Below are positions 31,663 through 38,388 of a DNA stretch of 38,388 nt, in pieces. The position numbers and the translations under genes are program-made. How positions within the stretch are numbered: the stretch's first letter is position 1; each line of letters begins with the position of its first letter. Origin of the DNA: Falciphora oryzae. Its lineage: Eukaryota; Ascomycota; Sordariomycetes; Magnaporthales; Magnaporthaceae. The stretch lies in the NCBI GenBank assembly GCA_000733355.1, contig JNVV01000050.1, forward strand, positions 74,287 through 112,674, read 5' to 3'. The notes beneath the pieces are model-generated. The model saw only the letters and a list, made by a program, of their open reading frames with translations, made no database searches and had not been told where the DNA came from.

Positions 31663-34600
31663 TCATGCGACGGCGGTAAAGCCCAGCTTGGCAAACAGGG
31701 TGTCCATGGAAACCCACTGGCGGCCACACTTGTCCAAATAGCGGTCCACGACGGCCTTGACGGTGGCGAAGCGGGCGCGGTTGTGTTCGGCGAGCACGCG
31801 CAGGCTCTCCTTTGCGGGCTCGCTGGTGGCGGCGGCGTCGGCGCGGGCGCGGGCCCTGTCGACGTCGAAGAGGCTGGCCAGGTAGACGAGCTGGTTGTAG
31901 ATGTCGCGCTCGCTGAACTCGTAACGCATGCGGCCCTGGCAGTCGAGCGCGAGGCCCTTGGGGCCCAGGCAGCGGGTGCCGTAGACGCTCATCTGACAGG
32001 TGCGGGCGCCGCACGACGCGTCGTCGCAGACCAGCCAGCCCTCGTAGTAGCGCGCCGTCGCCGACCGCACCGCGCGCTCGACCTGCGCCACCACCGAGAT
32101 GGGAGACAGCCTAGCGTCGCACGACCCACAGGCCATGCCCGAGGCTGTGACCTTGATGGTGTCGCTGCTGCTGCTGCTGGCATCGGGCTTGGACGGTTGT
32201 TGCTCCTGCTGTTGCTTCTGCTTGTCGTCGGCGGCCCCGATGCCGTCAAATGTCGAAACGAGCTTGCAGGCGCGGCAGCGGAGCTGCAGACGGGCGCAGT
32301 TGGCAAAGCGGACCTCGTCGGGCAGCTGCGACTCGAGCGGGTGAATGTCAAGGCCGTTGGCGGTCCCGGTGACCTGCCCGGCGGACGACGGGCCGGCAGC
32401 ATAGCGGCGGGGGTCCAGGCCGAGGTTTTCGGCGAGCTGGGCAGTCGAGGTGCCGACAATGTTGGCGCACAGACGCTCGACTGGAGGGAAGATCTGCTTG
32501 GCCATGTACCAGTCGACGTCTGGGGTCAGGCCTGAGTCGGACTTGAGCACGTCGGTCGGGGTGTAGGCACGCTTGGCCACGGGCTCGGAGCCGGTGGTGA
32601 CGAGGTACGATACCACGTCGCCCTTGCGCACCGTCTTGCCGCGGGCCAGGTCGCGCAGGGCGACCTGGACCTGGGGCATCGAGTCGGCGTTGGGGTACTC
32701 GCGCGGGGCCTTGCCCAGCTGGGTGAAGATGACATATTTTTGCGGGGGCACGGTGGCGGCGCGCATGCGGGCGGCGATGTCGCGCAGGTATTCGTGGATG
32801 CGGGCGACCGAGGCCTCGGTCTCGTCGCCCGACAGGATCTCGTCTAGGATGTGGGCCGAGACCTCCTTGGACAGGGCGCAGTACTCACGGCGGCGCATGT
32901 CAAGGCCCTTGACCTCCATCTTCTCGACCAGACGGCCGTCGACCTCGACCAGGTTGACGGCGGCGTACTTCTTCTTGGCCTGCAGCAGGATGCGGCGGAA
33001 CACGTTGTCGATGTCGATCTCCAGAAGCCGGTAGCGCTCGTTGACGGCGCGCTTGAAGTCGTTGCCGACGCGGCGCGCGGCGGCGTAGCTGTCGACGTTG
33101 GCGTTGATCATGACCGAGTCGGTGTCGCCGTAGATGACCTGCAACGCGTTGCTCTCGGCCAGCTCCTTGGTGCTGCGCAGAATCTCACGGCCCTTGTACG
33201 TCGTGAGCACCGCCAGCGGCCGCGCGTAGAAGCGCGACTTGTCGAAGCCCAGGCAGCCGTACATCGAGTTGGCCGTCAGCTTGAGCGCCAGCTGCTTGAC
33301 GTCCCACGTCGCCAGCTGCTCCGCCGTCGCTGTCTTGTCCTTCATCAGCGCCTTGACCTGTCGCCGCCGGCTGACCAGCGTCGCGATCAGGCGCGGCAGG
33401 ATGCCCTGCTCCAGCTTGGCCGACGGCACTTCGGGCACCTCGTCCTCGTCCTTGGCCGTCAGCGACGACCGGTCCACCGTCGTGAAGCAGATGTTGAACT
33501 CCTGGATGATGGACGGATACAGCGAGTTGAAGTCCATGACGAGCACGAACTTGTCGTACAGCCCCTTTTCGGGCTCGAACACGAGACCTCCCTTGTACTT
33601 GTCCTTCTTCTTGCCGCCGCCGGCCTTGGCTTCGTCCTCGTCTTCCTCTTTGACCGCCCGCGCCTCGCGCCCGCGGAACACGGGCTTGTCCGGGCAGATG
33701 TACTTGTTGCGGTAGAACTCGTGGAGCAGAATGTACTCGTTGCGCTCCGCCCGCGTGCCCGTCAGTGTGCGTGCCCACGAGTTGCCCGCCAGGTTTGTCA
33801 GTACCTTGGTCAGGGGCAGGATCTGCGTGCGCAGGGCTAGCGCCGCCATCAGGTACGTGTCGGCCTCCATGTGCGCCAGGTAGTCCACCAGCTCGTCCCG
33901 CGTTGCGGCCCATGTCCTGAGCGCCGCTTCGCTGTCCACGTCACGCCGCCGCTGGCCAGCCCCTGCTAGGTACAGGCTGCACATCTCGGTCAGCCCCCAC
34001 GACTGGCACTTGGGCATGACCGACTTGCCCGCGTCGTTGGCCAGGTCGCACAACAGCCGCCCCACCATAACCTGCCGCTCCGCGAACACGTTACCGCCCG
34101 TCCGCCCCATCGCCGCCGGCCACTGCGACCGCCGCAGCCGCCCCAGCCGAGACCACTGGGGCACCTTCCTGTCGTGCAGCCGGCTGAGCAGCACGCTGTA
34201 GTCGGCACCCTCGAGCTGGTGGCCCACTACCACGTCCGGGTCCGCTAGATCCACCTGAGCCAGGAAGAAGGCGAGCAGGTCCGACTCGTTCCGCGTCGTC
34301 TTGGCCGCCACACCCTTGGTCCGCCACCTGTCCTTGGCCAGCGCCTCGAAGCCCATCGGGAACGCCTGCCCGTCGGCCGGCCGCACCACCGTGAAGGTCC
34401 GGCACGCCAGCTTGTCCGCCGGCGCCGTCTCCGCGAGGGACACCTTCTCGTACACGCGCCCGCTGATGGCCAGCACCTCCTGCTTGTTCTCCTTGGCGTT
34501 GAACTTGGTGCGTAGCGCCACGCTCATCACAGTCAGCGGTGGCGGCTCCGGTGCCTCGGCCTCGCTCAGCGTCGAGATCATGGCCGGGTGCTCCGCGAGC

Positions 34601-36424
34601 ACCTCGAGCCGACAGTGCGACGCATTGCGCACCGCTCCGAAGCTGGCGTCCTCGATCTTGAGCCAGCACGGGCCCATAACGTTCTTCCACAGCACGAACT
34701 GCTCAAAGAGCGACGTATTGGTTCCGAACACGCGCGAGTACGTCTCGCCCGCCTGGTCGCCATCTAGCTGTCGCTTGGTATACGGGTATAGAAGCTTCAG
34801 GTACTGGCCCTCGCGCGGAATGTCGGGCAGCTCGAACGCGTACTTGCGCGAGCACGCCTTGATCTTGTGCATGTCCACACCCATCTTGGTCATGATCTCG
34901 TCCACCTCGCCGTACACGTCCTGCATCCCCACCGGCTCGTCCTCCTGCTCCTCTCCCTGTCGCACTCGGAACTGCCGCGGGAGGAAGTACAGCTTCCTGA
35001 GGATGTTGTCCACCTTGACGAAACAGCTGGTGTATATCTTGGTCTTCTTGTTGAGCACCTTGCCGAACAGGCAGAGACTGCCGGCAACCTCGGCGTAGTC
35101 CAGCCAGAACATGCGTAGGCTCCCGTCCTCCTCGATCGCATCGGCCGAGTCCATCTTACCCGCCGGGCCACCCTCGGCCGGCGAGCTGACAACGTTGAGG
35201 CCCTGTATGATCTGCATCCACGACGAAGCATCTATTTCCTCCGTCGAGCTCCCGCCTTTTCCAGCTTTGGGCTCGGGCGCCGATGGTTCCGCGACCGGTG
35301 GCTTGAGTACTTTCTTCACCGGCTTGGACGCTGCTAGATTAACGCTGGAGGAGGCGATGGCGCCCGCGTGGGAAACCTCCATTGCGTCGTCGTCGTCGTC
35401 ATCCACTGCTTCCTTCTTAATTAGGCCGTGGTTTTCGCTCTCGCCGCCTTCTTTTGGTAGAGATTTCCGCTCCACCGCCTTGAATGCTGGCGACGAGGGA
35501 ACGGGATCGCTCATGGGCACATCGTCGTCGGATGCTAGAAGGGCAGGCCCAGGACTGCCGGGACTGGAGGGTGCTGGAACAAAACCTTCGTCGTCTGAAA
35601 GTGCTGCGTTATCGGCCGCGCGGGGCGGCAAGGCGCGACGGCTATCGCTCGTCTTTACCTTCTTAGGTCGAGGCTGGCGTGCGCTGGGGCCCGGGGAGAG
35701 AGGGCGTCCTTTGCGGCGCTCGGCCGGCTTCACGGCGGCGCTCTTGCGGGTAGTCAAGCGAGCGTTACTGTCGACCTCGCCAAGAAGATCCGCTAGGAAC
35801 TTGTCGTCGTCCTCCGTCTTGACGGCCTATAGACATCCGGCGTTACGTCAGTGGGCTACGCTCGCAAAACGGCCGGGCGGTATGGGGCACATATCAAGCT
35901 GTACCTTTGGTTTCTGCTGCGCTCTCGGAGCACCCTTGGAGAAATATTCGGATATGTCTCGGTCGTTCGCATCCCGCTTGGCCTTGTCCTCGTCTCGAGC
36001 GTGCTTTCCCGCAGCTACTAGCGTCCCTGTCAATATCGTTGCGCGACCGCGGGCAGAGGCAGACGGGAGCGGGGCAAGGCGCCGGTGCCGAGACACATCG
36101 CCGGTGCAGCCAGGGGGAGAGCCTACCAGACTTGCCGGGTTTGCGGGGTGCTGCCCCGTCGCTTTCGCTGTCGTCATAGACGGGAGCACGGTCCCAGTCC
36201 TCGCGGCCGTCGTCGGCATACCCCTCGCCGTTGTCGTCGACGACAAAGTCATCCTGGTTGAGCCGCTCCCGGACGAGCTTCTTGTAGCTGTCCTCATCGA
36301 CTTCCTCGTATAGTGAGTCGACCTTTTCGACCTCGTATGAATCAAACGTCTTCTTGCCCGACTGGCGTAGTGCCCGCAGCTCGGCGAACTTGGAGCGCTT
36401 GCTATTCCCTTTGGAGGACGACAT
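31663..36424 (-). CDS. pol1: DNA polymerase alpha catalytic subunit
   Basis: This is the family B polymerase of the primase-polymerase complex, which extends RNA primers at origins and on the lagging strand. Three exons, 36424-36127, 36017-35905 and 35826-31663, give about 1524 aa. The N-terminus has the conserved KFAELRALRQSGKKTFDSYEVE and LNQDDFVVDDNGEGYADDG. DISEYFSKGA comes before the second splice and FLADLLGEVDS after it. Polymerase motif A is DFNSLYPSIIQEFNICF (about residue 902), motif B KLTANSMYGCLGF (about 986) and motif C YGDTDSVMIN (about 1036). The C-terminus carries the two Cys clusters expected to bind metal and the B subunit: CxxC in RCRACK and CGSCD, then CDDASCGARTC with CLGPKGLALDC. 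Intron 1 (109 nt) has three in-phase acceptors, so exon 2 could begin at 36026, 36017 or 36014. Intron 2 is 78 nt (GTACAG to CTATAG). The gene is divergent from RNR2. Confidence 0.95.
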
Positions 36425-37511
36425 TTTGCTGCCAGGCTCGGGAGCCTGCACGAGGAGGAGGGAGGGTTCGGGCGTCGCGAACGAAATCAGATCTCCGGTG
36501 GCGAGCCAGCAGTCGAGGGCATAGAGGCTCAAACAGTTACTAAGGTTCCGTCAGGTGCAGTATGGCGAGCGATGGTGGGCATGGGCACGGGCGGGGCGGG
36601 CTTCGCTCTCCAGCAACCAAACTCAATGGTCGATATAGTTCACGTCAAATGGCATTGAAACGAGACGCGGGCATTGTGGGTCCGAAACGCGAGAGTGACG
36701 CGACTTTGGGATGCCACTTAACGGTGTCGCAGGGGCTGTTGGAGCTCGGACCAGGCAGGGATCATAACAACATGAAACCTGGTCTTTTTTTCAGAGGCAC
36801 CTTGCCATGGTCCCTAAATATTTATCGGCAACTGGCTGGCACCACTTTACGAAGCTGGAGATTGTCCAGCCAAATTAAATGCACAGAATACAACCACCAC
36901 TGGATAAAAATAAATAAACAAATAATACCCACGCACTCTTGTATACCCAAAAAGACCTATAGGATTTTTCCCCTTTTTTATTTGATGGTGGTTGTGCTTA
37001 TTTCGCCGTAAAGGAAAGAATTCGAATTTTGTAAGGTGGTGCCAGGTGCCGATAATATTTTAGGGACCGTGCTCGCTGCACCTCTTGCGCGGGTCACCCG
37101 TTTGCCAAGCCTTGTCGACTGAGTGATGCGGGTGGCTGGGCAACTGGGATGACGGAGCCAGAGGTTGGCGCCTTGTTTGACAAATTTGCGTGTGCTGTGG
37201 GGCCTTCTTTGTGCCAGTGCCACTTTAGCGGCATTGAGAACCCACCTCCTGGACGCGTCTCCGCACTCACGCCGCGCGCGTTTTGACAAAGGCGCGCGTA
37301 GGCCCATCTCCAGCTGCTGCATTTAATCCGCCGAGATGCTCCGCCGGAATTCTCACCTGGCTCATACTCTCTCATCCTCACACAAAGCTGAAGACCTCGT
37401 CTCCGCCACTACTATTAACATCCCGACATCTTCCTGCTAGCAGCTCGGTTCCTTTCACGCTCGCCACCTCCATCCACACATTGCCTTGCGCGCGCAATCT
37501 TTTTCGACATC
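36425..37511. promoter_or_regulatory. Bidirectional promoter POL1 / RNR2 with MCB-like sites
   Basis: This 1,087-bp interval separates the start codons of two S-phase genes. It contains a perfect ACGCGT (37253-37258), 254 bp before the RNR2 ATG. Near-matches lie on the POL1 side: ACGCGG (36665-36670), AAACGCGA (36685-36692) and ACGCGA (36698-36703). In yeasts ACGCGT boxes bind MBF and drive G1/S expression of POL1 and RNR genes. An inverted-repeat element occupies 36809-37068. Confidence 0.55.
36809..37068. mobile_element. MITE-like 260-bp inverted-repeat element
   Basis: The left arm starts GGTCCCTAAATATTTATCGG (36809) and continues through CTGGCTGGCACCACTTTAC to 36850. The reverse complement of the right arm (37068 down to 37031) starts GGTCCCTAAAATATTATCGG and continues through CACCTGGCACCACCTTAC. 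They match nearly base for base apart from small indels. Pairing resumes further in, where ACAACCACCA on the left faces TGGTGGTTGT on the right. The centre is AT-rich, unlike its surroundings, and has no coding capacity. These are the traits of a non-autonomous miniature inverted-repeat transposable element. Target-site duplications are not clear; GCACCTTGC (36797-36805) and GCACCTCTTGC (37078-37088) flank it as an imperfect direct repeat. Other copies in the genome would be needed to prove mobility. Confidence 0.65.
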
Positions 37512-38388
37512 ATGAGCGTCCAGATCACGCCGTCCAAGCAGGCTAGTGTTCATCCAATGACCCCCCGCGGTTGCCCCGGAGATCTCTCTTGTCGGGCCCC
37601 CAGCTAACTCGACACACCCCAGGCCGCATCTGCGATCGAGTCGTTTAAGATGGAGTCGCCTGTCAAGAAGCTCGACTTCGGTGTGGCTGACAAGGAGAAC
37701 CGCCCACTCGACTCGTCGCCGGCCTCTCCCGCAGAGGATGCCACCATCGCCAAGCATGAGACGCCCGTCAAAGCTACACCCGTCGCCGAGAAGGAAACGT
37801 CGGCCGTGTCTACCGCCAAGTCCGAGGAGTGCGACGAACCTCTTCTGCAAGAAAACCCCCAGCGATTCGTCCTATTTCCCATCAAGTATCACGAGGTACG
37901 TGGCGTGCCGACGCGTAAAGTGGCCCCCACTTATATTCCTCCCCTTAATGCTAACAGGGGTTCCTCCACAGATCTGGCAGATGTACAAGAAGGCCGAGGC
38001 CTCGTTCTGGACAGCCGAGGAGATCGACCTGTCCAAGGACCTCCACGACTGGAACAACAAGCTCAACGACGATGAGAAGTACTTCATCTCACATATCCTC
38101 GCCTTCTTTGCCGCCTCGGATGGCATCGTCAACGAGAACTTGGTGGAGCGCTTCAGCGGCGAAGTCCAGGTTCCCGAGGCCCGTTGCTTCTACGGATTTC
38201 AGATCATGATGGAGAACATCCACTCTGAGACCTACTCGCTCCTGATCGACACCTACATCAAGGAGCCCGCCCAGCGAACCTACCTCTTCAACGCCATTGA
38301 CACCAGTATGTGGTCCACTCGCTCAATCCCTGACCTCCAGATAGTCGCAATTTACTAACATGTGTCCCTCTTTCCAGTCCCATGCATC
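37512..38388 (+). CDS. rnr2: Ribonucleotide reductase small subunit (partial)
   Basis: This is the class Ia R2 subunit, which carries the diiron-tyrosyl radical for dNTP synthesis. The gene runs off the right edge. Visible exons are 37512-37547, 37623-37895, 37972-38305 and the first bases of a fourth at 38378-38388, giving 218 residues. The N-terminal tail contains [10 protein letters not shown] and ENRPLD. Exon 3 has [20 protein letters not shown] with iron ligand Asp122, [21 protein letters not shown], and [17 protein letters not shown]. In that last stretch Glu184 and His187 bind iron and Tyr191 is the radical site. Exon 4 resumes with IPCI. Introns of 75, 76 and 72 nt each have a CTAAC branch. 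ATG 37512 is followed by the usual short first exon, spliced in phase to the rest. Intron 2 contains ACGCGT (37911-37916). Confidence 0.95.

Noticed and set aside
31657..36313. Several antisense frames (up to 400 codons) opposite POL1
   Set aside because: POL1 is unambiguous over this whole stretch; the frames are composition artefacts of a GC-rich gene.

Overview
The window is nuclear DNA from a filamentous ascomycete, most likely a Sordariomycete. The coding exons are GC-rich. Introns are short (46-330 nt), with GTRNGT-type donors and CTRAC branch points just before the acceptors. The proteins match the Pezizomycotina versions of conserved eukaryotic genes. I find no tRNA, rRNA, CRISPR array, prophage or secondary-metabolite cluster. 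Nine multi-exon genes are present. All exon coordinates below come from reading splice sites and protein continuity by eye.

Layout from left to right. 1178-4228 (-): Atg1 autophagy kinase. 6140-7620 (-): ornithine aminotransferase. It shares a promoter with 8582-10697 (+), the GPI10/PIG-B mannosyltransferase. 11547-14614 (-): a Sac7-type RhoGAP, convergent with GPI10. 15853-18488 (-): THO complex subunit 1, unexpectedly continuous with a C-terminal guanylate-kinase-like domain. It is head to head with 19093-23661 (+), the spliceosomal intron-binding helicase Aquarius/Cwf11. 25214-29885 (+): translation factor eIF4G, behind a long leader without any ATG. 31663-36424 (-): DNA polymerase alpha catalytic subunit. 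It is head to head with 37512 to the window end (+), the ribonucleotide reductase small subunit, whose 3' part lies outside the window.

Two divergent pairs make functional sense. THO1 and Aquarius both act in co-transcriptional mRNA processing and in R-loop prevention. POL1 and RNR2 are both S-phase genes; MluI-cell-cycle-box-like sites lie in their shared promoter and in RNR2 intron 2. A 260-bp inverted-repeat element resembling a MITE sits in the same promoter. The rest of the window is housekeeping: autophagy, arginine/proline metabolism, GPI anchors, Rho signalling and translation.

The strongest candidate for something undescribed is the THO1-guanylate-kinase-like fusion. Its P-loop is kept, but the residues aligning with the acidic pair of real GMP kinases are lost. 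Next in interest are the MITE-like element, a stop-free 330-nt intron of length 3n in the RhoGAP gene, and the ATG-free eIF4G leader.
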